DNA from: Monosporascus cannonballus
Taxonomy: Eukaryota > Ascomycota > Sordariomycetes > Xylariales
Direction of reading: 5' to 3'
NCBI GenBank assembly: GCA_004154925.1
Contig: QJNS01000250.1
Span: forward strand, 1 to 64,000
Length of the DNA stretch: 64,000 bases
The notes beneath the pieces were generated by a model. That model was not told where the DNA came from. It saw only the letters and a list, made by a program, of their open reading frames with translations, and did not search any database. Below are positions 34,140 to 46,600 of this stretch, in pieces. How positions within the stretch are numbered: the first letter of the stretch is position 1; each line of letters opens with the position of its first letter. The translations under genes were made by a program, and so were the position numbers.

Positions 34140-36902
34140 TAAGAAGTATCTGTCAGGGGTCCAATGTATCAACTAAACTACTTTAAGAATTATTTCCACA
34201 AAAACAACAAAACCTCCAAAATAGGGCCTGATAACAAGTTGTGATTTTTTCGTTTCGTTTTCCGTATTTTTATATAAATCTTTGAAAATTATCAAAATAA
34301 ATCTTTTAAATATAATTTTAAATTAACGTTACTTTTTTTGTAATTACAAAAAATTAATACAAAATTAAAATATATATTTTTTTACATTAATTTGGTCCTA
34401 ATTAAAATTAATATATAATTATAAGTTTAAATAAATTCTTAAAAATTCCGTTTTTTATATATTATAATTATAAAATTTTTTCGGCTAATATAATAATAAT
34501 ATAACGCTATAAACCAAAATAATAATATATAAAACTTAAAATTATTTATAATAAATTCCGAAATATATTTTCTTTTAAATTAATTAAATACGGGTAATAT
34601 ATTTAAAAGTTTAAAATAAATATTTTAAATTTTCCAATATTTAATTTTTTAAAATAAAATGTTTATTTTTATCCGATATTTTTATTGGTTTTTTACCAAT
34701 ATAAACGTAATTAACCTATATATTAACGTTATATATACGGCCGATAACCTTACGAAAACCTTACGCCGTCAGTTTGTTCGCCTTATATTAGATATTATGT
34801 TTAATAAATAACGCCGTATTTTACAAAAAAATATGTTAATATAATATATAATCTGCTTTTCGGAAAACTTAATATTTTTTATTAATAAAATAAATATTCA
34901 AAAAATTTTAATTATTCAAATTTTTTTAATAATTAATTTAATTATTATTTAAATTATATTATTAATTAAATTAACGAAAAAATAACGAATTTATAAATTA
35001 ATAATTTTATGTTTTAATTTTATTTTACTATTTATAAATACGGAAAAACTTACTTTACAAATATTTAATTATATAATTGCTGGATAATGTAATTATATTA
35101 TTTTTGATCTTAAATATTAAACGATTAATTTTAAATTATTGTATTAAACTTTATTTTTAAAAGATAATATAATTTGGTTATTATTAACAAAATATATTTG
35201 TTATTGGAATTAAAAAAGTTTCGTTTTAAATATATTAATATCTGTAATTTATAATTTATTTTCCCTATTTATATATATTAATTTATTTGTATAATAATTA
35301 TTAATAATATTATAAAATAAATACGAAATATAGCAGTTTTTATTAAATTGGCGGTTTAACTAAATATAATTATAAGGCGAAAATCCGGCATTTTAATATT
35401 AATTATCCCGAAATCGATAATATTATTTTCTTTATATTTAAAAATTAACGTTTAAAATAAAAATATTTTAATTTTTTAATAATTAATATATTTAAATTAT
35501 CAAATAGTATTTTTTTAATTTAATTTAATAATTTATGTTTTATTATTAAAATTATTATTTATATTAATAACAAAGTGAAAATTATAAATATTTATAATTA
35601 TTTAATTAAGATTATAATAAATTAAAAAAATTATAAAATTTTATAATTTCGAAATATTTTACGGAAATTTAATTTATATATATAATAATTATAAATAAAT
35701 AAATATAATTAACTACAAATGAATTATATTCTTTCTACTTTATTAAACGTTCGATAAATGTAAAATTAAGCCGTTTATTTTAAAAAAAAGCAAAATAATA
35801 AAAGAAATTTAAGCCCAGCAAATTAAAAACCGTACTATTTATAAAAATATAAAGGTTATAATTAAAAATAACGTAACGGATTTAAATAATTAAAAAATAA
35901 TACGTAATTTTTCGTAAATAATTTTAATTAAAATAAAATAATTATCAAATTTTAATTTTAATCTTTAATTAATTAAAATATTACTTTTAAATTTTTAAAA
36001 TAAAGTAATTTTAACTTATAATATCGAATAAAAATAAGGCTTTAATAATACGTATTATTTAACGATAAATATATATATAAGACAATTTTAATATATTTAA
36101 AAAAACGAAATTATTATATTAAAAACCAAACCGTAATAACTTAATTCGGGCTAGATTTTATTATAATATATGTACGTTTAATTTCCTGTATATATTTAAA
36201 TTTTTAAATTCGAAAATATTTGTATAAAAATAACTAAAAACCGGTTCGATAAAAGCGATTATTTAGGAAATAATAAAATCTTAATATAAATAATAAGTAA
36301 ACGAATTATTTTTTGTATAATTATTTTCGTTTGGAAATAAAAAAGCAAAATAAATATTTCTTTTTATTAAATTTAAACGGTTATTAATTAATAAATTCCC
36401 GAATAAATTAAATTAAATCTAAATTTTATATTTAAAAAAAATAAAATAAAATTAATTAAAAAGGCCTTTAATTTTCATAAATAATAATATTAAAATATTT
36501 TCAAAAACCGCTTATTTTTTGCATTATATATAATATACGAAAAAGTTCTACTTTCGATTTTATAAAAAATATAAGTAATTTTTCGTAAATAACAGAATTC
36601 GTTAAATCGAAAATAACGGCGTTATATCCTTATACCGCAAATTAATTTATATAAATTACGGATTATTATTACGTTATAAGTTTAATAAATATCGAAAAAA
36701 ATTATAAGGCCGCTATAAGTTACGTCCGATTTTAATCGGTATATATTATATATTATTATTTAATTTAAATTAATAATTAATAATTTAGCAATAATCTTAA
36801 TAATTTAAATATTAAACCGGGATATAATTTATACGTTTTTGTAATTCACAATCGTAATTTCGCTTATATTAACATTTATATTTATATACGTAATTTGTAA
36901 TA
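34140..36902. other. AT-rich RIP-mutated DNA left of the nested LTR elements
   Basis: Base composition drops abruptly to extreme AT. TpA is abundant, CpG is still frequent, and CpA/TpG look depleted, the usual RIP pattern. No ORF longer than about 60 codons. Probably further decayed transposon sequence, but I cannot identify domains or terminal repeats. Confidence 0.6.
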
Positions 36903-37094
36903 TATGTTACAAGCTAAAGCTTATAGAGCAGCTCGGGCTTACGAAGCGAGCTTTTTAGCCCGAACTTACCCATATGTATATAGGGAGCAGCCATTTTGCT
37001 GGTGGCTAGCTATTTCTCTCTTTCCCTCCTTACCTTGAATATAAACTTTTGTTAGGCCGTACCTTTGTTTAACCTACGTATCATACTCGTTATA
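36903..37094 (+). repeat. 5' LTR of the outer element
   Basis: About 192 bp. The left half is G/C-retaining (TGTTACA start, CTCGGGCTTACGAAGCGAGC); the right half is more mutated and ends CGTTATA where the partner has CGTTACA. A TATATAGGG promoter-like box is near 36,978. Confidence 0.85.
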
Positions 37095-37325
37095 TATATT
37101 TAAGGTTATAACTTATTATAATTTCCAGAAAATTAGATAAAAAAATATTTTTCAAAAATATCTTAATTACAGATAATAAGTTAAAAAATTTTTATAACGA
37201 AATAATTACAAAATAACATAATTAACGAAATTATAAATAAGCTTATAATATTAACCTTATTCGGAACTATCAAGGAAAACTTATAATATTAATCGTTTAT
37301 AAATATGTTTTAAAAGCCTAATATA

Positions 37326-37490
37326 TGTCAAGGGCTGCATACGCAGTAGCTAAGGATATGGGCCATAACAGGTTTATTAAGAAATCTAGAGAACAGCTAA
37401 GAAAATACGTGGGAGCAACTAGCTATATATATAAGAGCCACGGGATTAACGCTATGCTAATCCTTCCATTAGGGCCCTTGGCCCGTAACA
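37326..37490 (-). repeat. 3' LTR of the gag-only element
   Basis: 165 bp, next to the minus-strand polypurine tract (37492-37504). Its outer (left) part is nearly unmutated compared with the partner copy. It contains a TATATATA box. Confidence 0.8.
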
Positions 37491-37881
37491 TAACCCCCCC
37501 TTCTAAATCTAATCTTTGGTTTTTCCCGTTACGCAATAAACGCTTATTCGTAATACCCTTTTAGGGATTTTGCTTTAAGGCGGCGATATTTGCAAATTTT
37601 AATCCGAAAAATTTTCCGACGGTTATAGGGAAATTACGCCGTATACTTTACGCCCGTATATTTCTGGCGCGTTACACGTTATTAGCTTTGTATTTTCGCG
37701 CTATTTTCCTTAAGGCTTTTTTTGCTAGTTCCTTTAACGTTTCGTAAGCGTCGAGCTTATCTAAGTCCTTTTAGGCTTTGTTAAACGTTTTTATGGTTGC
37801 TTTTTGTCGTTTAAGCAGTGACGGAACTTTTGGGGCCTTGTTAGCGCCATTATGTCGGACGGCAACTTTTTTCCCTTTAGG

Positions 37882-37923
37882 ATAATTCCTCCGAAAATGC
37901 CCCGTTTTGTTATATTTTAAATA
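37882..37923 (-). pseudogene. Mutated CCHC zinc knuckle of a gag gene
   Basis: On the minus strand the segment reads Y-L-K-Y-N-K-T-G-H-F-R-R-N-Y-P, exactly the CX2CX4HX4C spacing of retrotransposon nucleocapsid with all three Cys positions now Tyr (TGY to TAY). Basic residues on both sides are as in gag. This is the main evidence that the interior of the small LTR element encoded gag. Confidence 0.75.
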
Positions 37924-38669
37924 ATGTCCTTCCGTTCGCCAACGGCGTTTACGTTAATAATTAACGGCTAACGTACCAATTTCCATACCTTTTATAATAT
38001 CGTTTTCCGACTGAAAAATTATTGCGTACGAATATGCCGGGATAGAGGCCGTTAAAAACGATATTTCCGAACGGCGAAAAAATTACGCGAACTTTTCCTA
38101 AGTTTTAGGCCACCTTTCGTAATCCAGTTGTTTTTTCGTTTCGGCGTTAAGGCTCGAAATTAATAGGAAAATTTTAACTTTATCCGGTTATTTTTTTTCC
38201 GGCTTAGTAAAAAGTATTTTCGAATATAAGAACGTATTCGGACGCCGTTTAAACGTTATATTAACGTAATTTGGTTAAGTATTAGTTAATTTTTTATTTT
38301 TTATTAAATTTTTTTAAGGTAACGGCGATATAATTTAAAAAGGGTTAAAAATTTGGTTTTTTAAAGGTTTTTTATATATATGGCAAAAACGTTAATTTTT
38401 AAAGTTAACGGCTAAAAGTTTTCCAAATTTAAAAAAGTTACGTACGATTATCGCCGATTGTTTTTCTATTAATAAATAACTTTTTATTTATTTCAAGCCT
38501 CTAGGTATTATGGTCCTTACGGCCTTATAGCTTACGAACGGTTCGTAAAACCTAATAGCGCGGTTCTTCGGTATCCATGGCGAATAAACTGCGTATAAAT
38601 AGCGGGTATATAACGCTGGCATATTTTTTACGGCGACGGACCGTTTGCGAAAAAGGAGATTTCTTAATA

Positions 38670-38834
38670 TGTTAAGGGCTGTATACGTAATAACTAAGGA
38701 TATAGGCCATAACAGGTTTATTAAGAAATCTAGAGAATAGCTAAGAAGATGCGTGGGAGCAGCTAGCTATATATATAGGAGCCACGGGATTAGCGCTATG
38801 CTAATTTTTCCAATAGGGCCCTTGGCCCGTGACA
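38670..38834 (-). repeat. 5' LTR of the gag-only element
   Basis: 165 bp partner of 37326-37490. Here the left part is mutated (TGTTAAGGGCTGTATACGTAATAA) while the right end keeps CCCGTGACA. Confidence 0.8.
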
Positions 38835-38899
38835 ATATATAATAAAAAAAATTTGCCAAATTGGTTTTTAACCGTAATAAAACGATAAATAATTTGCTT

Positions 38900-41800
38900 A
38901 ACCAAATAACGGAAATAAAAAAAATACTTTTTTACGAAAACAGAAAAAAAAAGCCCTTATAAAATAAGATCCGCCTCGCCAAGGATTTACGGTAGGCCCG
39001 CTACTTAGTAACGCGTTCGTAAAAACGAATCGTAAACCTATAAAATAGCCCTTATAAAACGGGAAATAAAAAATATTCCGTTCGTTTTTCGCTATATTTT
39101 ATACGAAAATAAAAGAAAACCGGTTTATTTCTGGCTCCCTTATAATAACCTGCCTAAGTATTATAATATTTATATTTATCGAAAAATAAGTACGATTTAA
39201 ATATTAATTCGAAATAAAAAAATTATAAAAAGATTTAAACATTAATAATTTTTTCCTTTATATAAAAAATAATTCGAAAATAAATAAGCGGAATAATTCG
39301 TTGAAAAATAATTATAACGTATAAAATAAAATAATAATTAACGGTTTTAAAATTACTTATTAAATTTTAACCTTAAATTACTCGAATATAAAAGCCTAAC
39401 GTAGCCTTTAATAACTAAGGTAATTTTTTTAAAATATTAGTATTAATACGTAATTTCGTAACGCGCTAATTACGAAAAATATATTTTATAATAATTATAA
39501 TCATTAAATACGTAAAATAAAAATAATAATTAATTATTTAAAAGCTTTACTTAATTACTATATAAGTAAAAAAATAATAATTTGATATTTCGATAAAAAA
39601 GCAAAACGGTTAGCTAATAATAATATATCGGCTAGATTAATAAATTAATTTAAATAATAAACGTTTAAAAGGATATGTTTATAACGGATATCGCGTAATT
39701 AACTATATTAATATTTAAACTTATGGATTAATAACGGGGTAATCGAAAAAACCGATCCGGAGGAAGTTCGGAATAAAGCTTGGATAATTAGCCCTATGCG
39801 AAATAACTTTCCGATAATAAAATAAAAGCTCGGAAACAGAAAAAACAATATTTCCGCTATGCCGTCACGAATTATTCAAATTAGGAATACCTTAAATATA
39901 AACCCGTAAAACGGCTTCGTTCGGCTAGGACGGAATTTACGGCAATAAGCTTATAAAATACTATTAGCAAAAATAACGATTCGGATAACGAAAATTTTAA
40001 AAAGTAACCCTTATTAAAAATTACTAGCAAAAAAAGGACGTAATAAAGGAAAAATTGCAAAAAGTTAATAATAAATTAAATAATACTTTTTTATATTAAA
40101 CGCTTTAATTAATAATATTATATATATAAACGTCTTAATTAACAATAAATATATTTATTATTTCGTATTGAATTAACTGCTAATTCGCTATTTAAAATTA
40201 TAACGTATACTTATTATATTTTATTAGTTAAAGTTAATGAAAAATAACGAATTTACAATAATTATAATCCGAAAAATTACTTACGTTAACGTAAATTTGA
40301 ACGGCCCCTTGAAACGAATCTGGAAAGATATAATTAAAAACTTATTTTACCTTTTTATTTTAAAAAAACTCTAAATAAAATATAATAATGTCATATATAA
40401 AGTAAAATAACGGTTTATCCGCTTTATAAATAACGTTACTGCGCTTATATTATGTAAAAAAAATAGCTCAATAAGGAATTTAAGGACCGCTTAAAAGAGC
40501 AGTTATAAAAGTACAAAAAAGCCTGCCTAATAACAGTTATAACCTTTACGGCAATAATACGGCAAAACCGCCGCAAAAAAAAAACAAAATATAATTATTT
40601 ATAATTTTTATAAAAAATATTAATAAGGTTTTAAAAATCAAACCGCAATTAACTTCTAAGAATATAACGGAACGTTTTCTTAAAAAAAATACGGAAATTC
40701 CGAAATCTTTTTATAAATAACGAAAATTCGTTATTATTATTTTATTATAATAATACCGACGTAATAATAAATTTAAAAATAAATATTTTAGGTTAAAAAA
40801 TTCTATGAAAACTGTTATACGGAATATTAAAAAAATTGTTAATTTTATATAAAATATTTATAAATTTATTTAATAAAAATTAAATTTGGATTAATAACTT
40901 TTCCGTAAATGCCCCGGTATTATTTATAAAAAAAAAATTTAACGGGGGTTTACGGTTTTGTTTAAATTATAAAAAATTAAATAAAATTACAAAACGAAAT
41001 TATTATCTTTTTCTCTTAATAAAGAAAATGCTACGAACCTTATTATAAACCTGGTAGTTTACGAAATTCGACGTTCGAACGGCCTTTTACCAACTACATA
41101 TCTGCTAAGAAAATAAATAAAAAACTGCGTTTCGTATACGCTTCGAGTTTTTCGAATAACTAATATATTTATTCGGCCTTAGCGGTATACCGGCTGCTTT
41201 TTAACGTTATATTAATATTACGCTAAAACGTTATTTTAAAAAATTTTATTCCGCGTATATAAATAATATATTAATTTATTCGTCCGGTTTTCATACCGAT
41301 TATATAGCTAAGGTTAAATTAATATTTTATCGTTAGCGGAAACAAAATTAAAAGTGGACCCGGATAAATAAAAATTTATCATTCAGAAAACGAAATACAT
41401 AAAATTTATTATCAAAATAAAAATAAACCTAAAAATTAATTTTAAGAAAATAATCGTTATTTAGAAATAAAAAGCCTTTATTAACATAAAAAAGATTAAG
41501 AACTTTATCGGGTTCGCCAACTTTTACCGAACTTTTATAAAAAACTTTAATAGGGTAACAGCTCCCTTTTTACGACTAATTAAAAAAAAGACCTTTTTTT
41601 ATTGAAAAAATAAAAAATAATAGATTTTCAACCAATTTAAAAAGCTTTTTATTATAACGTTTATTTTTATGCATTAAGATTCCAAAAAACTAATAAAAAT
41701 AAATTATTCCGGCTAAATAATAAAAAATGCCTATTTTAATTCGATTTATTAAGGTATTTACGATTAATTACGTATTTCTTAAAAATTATTATTAATTAAA

Positions 41801-43026
41801 TATAATTACGAAATATATAATAAAAAACTATTAATTATTGCTAAAATATTAACAAAATAAAAAAAAGAATTTTAAAAGTTAATTAACCCTTTTATAATCC
41901 TAATAAATTATGTAAACCTTTAATACCTTATAAATATTTATAAATTTATTAAAAAATAAATTCGATAAGCCAGTTTTTTATCCGCTTTTAATTTTATATT
42001 TAAATATTACCATGGCAAATTAATAAATTAATCCAATATTATATTTCGCAAGCTATAAAACGTATTTTGTAGCAAAAAAATATTAAATTTAAAAAATAGA
42101 TAATTCGGTTAATTAAAAAAGAATAATTATTTAATAAATTAACGCAAATCCAAAAAATCCTAATAACCATACTTTACTTAAAACAAAATAATAACGAATA
42201 ACCGGTTATACCTCCCGGCAAGGAAATATTTTTCGAAAAAAAAAACTTTAAAAAATATAAGATTTAAAAATTATTAAAAATAAAACCTTAAATATAATAT
42301 ACGTTACCATAGCCCAAAAGTTACGTAATTTTCTCTTAGTTATAAATACGGTAAAGGTTTTTATAACGGAATACTTTTTTAACTTTAAAAGTTTTTTATA
42401 ATTTAAAAAATATATTTAGGTCTTTACTTAAAAACTATTCCGGACGTTATTAATTTAACGGATATACAATTTTTAAATTACCGGCCACTCAAAAAAACAT
42501 TACGTTAATAATATTAATCCGTAATTATTATTAATTAAAATAAACTTAAGATATACGCCGCTTTTGTTATAACTATAATATATATAATAAGTCGTATATA
42601 TAAAAGAAAATGAAAAAAAGGTTATTACGGCCTTTATTTATTTTAAACTAATTTTATTTAAATTTTTTTAATATACTTTATAATCGATTTACCAGTGAAA
42701 CAAAAAAGGACCCCCGTTTTTTTATGGTACTTTACGATCGTTTAATAAAAATAATTATTTTAAAGCCGATATTTAGTATAAATACGGAAACGTACGTTTA
42801 ACGCTTTATTACCTATTATTAAAAATATTACGGTTTTCCCAAAAAATTTAATATCCGATAAAAAAAGTTATTAAATAAATAAATTCTGGACTTATTTATA
42901 CAATTTAATAAATATATAATAATAATTTAATATATTTTTTTACCCTTAAATAAATAAAAATACAGAAAAAAGTAATTAAAAATTTTTACGTATTTCCGTT
43001 ATTTTATAAATTACGTATAATATAAT
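38900..43026 (+). pseudogene. Decayed gag-pol of the outer gypsy element
   Basis: Conceptual translation is broken by many stops but keeps reverse-transcriptase landmarks on the + strand: GGLRFCLNYKKLNKIT near 40,945-40,990, a KFDVRTAFYQL-like strand near 41,057-41,090 and the active-site box now YINN at 41256-41267 (normally YxDD). RNase H and a weak integrase-like stretch follow to about 42,900, where a GP-F-F pattern near 42,710 is compatible with the integrase core. No part can be functional. Confidence 0.65.
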
Positions 43027-43445
43027 TGTTACAGGAACAGGGGTTCCTGTCTTGAGGAGGCCAACCTTTAAGGCCTAGCGTGGAACCACTACGGCTGAAC
43101 TCCGGAGGGAAGCTCCTGGCCCAAACAATATGATCTAGGTGATCTGATGGATTAATCAGATCACATAAATCACATAGATCCACGACATACTCACTTTAGG
43201 AATTGGAATATATAATGGATCGGTTTTTTATGTAAATAACACCTACTTAGTTTCACTTTTTAGCTATTAATCTAAGTTCTTAATCCAAAAGCAATTATAC
43301 CGTTCTTTAATTAAGAGAAATTTTTTTAAATCTTTTTAACGAATAAATCATTAAATTATTTCTCGCCTTATTATTATCTGTAAATCAAAACCCTATTTCG
43401 GATATTACTTATACCTCTAAATGGACATATAATAGGTTCGTTATA
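43027..43445 (+). repeat. 5' LTR of the nested gypsy element
   Basis: 419 bp. The first roughly 200 bp retain G and C (for example GAGGAGGCCAACC, GGAGGGAAGCTCCTGG); the remainder is heavily mutated relative to the partner. Confidence 0.92.
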
Positions 43446-43699
43446 TTTTAATAATTCCTTAATTAATAGCTAACAAATAATTTAAGATTTAATTAGGGCA
43501 TAAGCTTTCCTAAACTTAATACAAACGATAATACGGGACGACGTTCAAAAAATAAATAATATACCCGATTCCCGTTATTAGCTAATAAAAGATTAATAAC
43601 TAAATTAAATAATTTATTTTTTATCGAAAATTTTTTTAATTAATTAATAATATGGCCCTTTTTATTATTTAATTTTAAGAAGGATTATTTTCGTAACCC

Positions 43700-46600
43700 A
43701 GATAACAATTTACCCCGACCCCTAAGGATATTATCGAAATCTAAAAAAAGAAATCGGAGGAGAAAGTAATTAAGGAAGGGACTGAAAAAAAATATGGAAC
43801 CGAAATCCTAAAAGGAAAAAAAAAAACTTATTACGGAAAAAAAACTGGATTTTTTGGCCCAAAAAGTTCAAAGTTTGGAATAAGAAAATATTCGGTTCGC
43901 CAAAGGAAAAAAAACGATTTTTCCTTAGTTTGGCTCCCCTAAAGGACGAAATTAAGGAAGTGGTTTTCGACCACCTTCGTTCGGAGCAGAATAAATTCCG
44001 GAAAGAATTTCGATTTTGCCATTATTCGGAGCAAATTAAATACGCGAAAAAACTATTTCACCTTCTAATTATTAAGGAATGCCAAACGTTAAGGGCTATA
44101 AGCTAAACCCTTCCAAGCCTTATAATAAATTTAAGAATCCGGAAGGATTTTTGGTTTAAGCCAGGCTTTACCTTAAATTTTATAAGAATTTTTTAACCGA
44201 AAACTATCAAAAAATAATAATTATTTTATAATTATTTATCGGGAAATTTTTTTTATGATTTAAACTTATTATAAAGGATTATTTAAAAAATTACCCGGAT
44301 AATTTTTCGGACATAATTAATTATATTTTTAGCAAATATAATTATTTCGAAAAACGGATATAAACCTTATTTGAAAATCCCGATAAAAAGGAAAATGTTA
44401 TTAAGCAATTATATTTTTTCCATTAAATTAAGTTAGCCGTCGAATATACGACGGAATTTAACCGCTTTACTGCCATTTTTAACTTATCGGAAAATACGTT
44501 ATTTTACCTTTATTATGATAGCTTAAAGCCCGCGGTTAAGGACGAAATATACAAAAAACCGAAAATTAAGTCCTTTCCGGAATATACCGATAAGGTTATT
44601 ATTACCGACCGACGTATTTTCGATCGGTACTTTAAAAAAAATTAATAAACGAAATAATAATAAAGGTTTTAATAACCGAAATAAAAAGGACAAAGGTAAA
44701 CTTTAAAAGGAAGTAAGTATTGTTTCGAAGAAGCCCAAGAAAAATAAGTTTAAAGTAAAATGTTTTAATTATGGCAAAAAGGGACATTTTAAGAACGAAT
44801 GTCGTTTTTCCAAAAGGAATTCCAAAAAAGGAGGAATTCTTTAACCCTAGAAAAAAATCAGAATAATTAAGCAAAAAACCGACAGTAAGGCAGAAAAGGA
44901 GAAAAAAAAAGATTAATTCGACTTTTTTCCAGCCAAAATTCATTATTGCCATAATTACTTAGATTCAGAACGATATCCCAAAGTACGAGAATTATCCTAT
45001 TTGCTAGGACTTTAAGGTTAAAGCTTACAAATACCATTTAGGACGAATGGCTTTTAGAATAACCATAAAATTAAGATGTCTTTGTTATTTCGATATACGG
45101 AGGTATAAAATATACGATATAAATAGTTAATTTTGACTAAATATTAACAATTACGGATAATTATCTCCGGAGCTTTATAAATTTCCAGAATATACCATTT
45201 ATCAAAAAATATTATCGGTAAACCTTTACGACCTATTACATTTTACTGCTTATTATTAAAATAATTATTTCGATTATTTCAAAGTTAAAGAAAATAATAA
45301 TTTTTAGCTTAAATAAGACGAAAAAATACCTATCGAACCTAATAACGAATGCAAATATACAGAAACTCTCCGATAACCAAAATACTTTAAATTTTGTTAT
45401 TTACATTTTAATTCAAAACGGAATCGGAAGGCCATATCGTAAGGATGCTTATATTACGTTCCGACGCTTTATATTTAATACGAATTTCTAAATATAGAAA
45501 TACTTTTTTTAGAAATACACTTTTTTAACCCTATAATTCAAAAGGTACAAAACCAAAAATTAAGCCAAAAGAAAACAGTTACTTTCGGATGTTAATTAGG
45601 CAGAAAAAAATAATACAAATACATAAACGATTATTATACCAAGTACGTAACCAAGAAAGTTCGAAAATGGAAACGCCTTTTTGCAAACAAACCATATTAA
45701 TTAAAAAACGATAAAAGCTTTCGAAAGTAAAGTATCGAAAGGCCTTAACATATAAGACCTTATGTAAAACGACAAAAGGATTACGTAATCAGATCGAAAT
45801 TCCTTTTCGGTACAAAAATAAAATATTTAAAATTATAATTGATTCGGAAACCAAAAATAATTTTATTTTTCCTATAATGGTAAAAAAACATTAAATTCCC
45901 TGAAAATACAAATTAAAATCCTATAAGTTACGTACGGTAAACGGAAACTTATTTATATACGAAAACGGATAAATCTTTCGAAAAATTAAAGAACTTTTAA
46001 TACGGATTTAAGGATACTAAAAACGGATCTTATTAGATATTGCCGATATTTCCGGGTACGATATTATTTTGAAAATGCCGTAACTTAAATTTAATAACTT
46101 ATATATTAATTAGAAAAACTAAACATTTTTATAGGAACAAAAATAAAGGTTATTTAAGGAAAACGACCAAGAAATTTATTATATTATTAAGAAAGTCCAG
46201 ATTACAGATTAAGCCTTTACGGTACCACCTAAGTATCGACGGTTCAAAAAACTATTTAAAAACAAAAAAAACTACGAGTTACTATTTTATGGCCAATAGG
46301 ATTACAAAATACTTATTAAAAAAGGTACCATCCTAAATTTTACAAAATCTATTATATAAACCTTAATAAATGGAAAGCCTTATGGAAAAATATTTAACTT
46401 AACCTAAAAAAGGATATATTTAACTTTCCGATTCTTTCGTTAAATACCCCGTCCTTATGGTACCAAAAATTAAGAATAAAAAGCAAAAAATCGATAAAAA
46501 CGGAAATCTAATTTTTAAAAAAATAATCGATTACAAATAGTTAAACGACATTACAATTAAAAATAAATATCCCCTAATATTTATAAATACTTTAAAAGAA

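Larger units (their letters stand above)
37326..38834 (-). mobile_element. Small gag-only LTR element, 5-bp TSD ATATA
   Basis: Two 165-bp direct repeats (37326-37490 and 38670-38834), starting TGT(C/T)AAGGGCTG and ending GGCCCGT(G/A)ACA, flank only 1,179 bp. ATATA occurs directly outside both outer ends (37321-37325 and 38835-38839), as expected for a 5-bp target duplication, although this motif is common here. A C7 tract next to the left repeat is a polypurine tract on the minus strand, so the element reads on minus. The interior translates on minus to a gag-like protein with a mutated CCHC zinc knuckle. No reverse transcriptase or integrase is found, so it is non-autonomous. It lies inside the outer gypsy element. 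Confidence 0.75.

Noticed and set aside
36978..37030. Stand-alone promoter or small gene in the less AT-rich island near 37 kb
   Set aside because: It is the well-preserved half of an LTR with a matching copy at 51 kb.
37326..38834. Two independent 165-bp inverted-repeat miniature transposons (ends TGTCAAGGGC / GGCCCGTGACA)
   Set aside because: The individual units lack target duplications, whereas ATATA flanks the whole pair, and the interior has a gag motif and polypurine tract; a single LTR element fits better.
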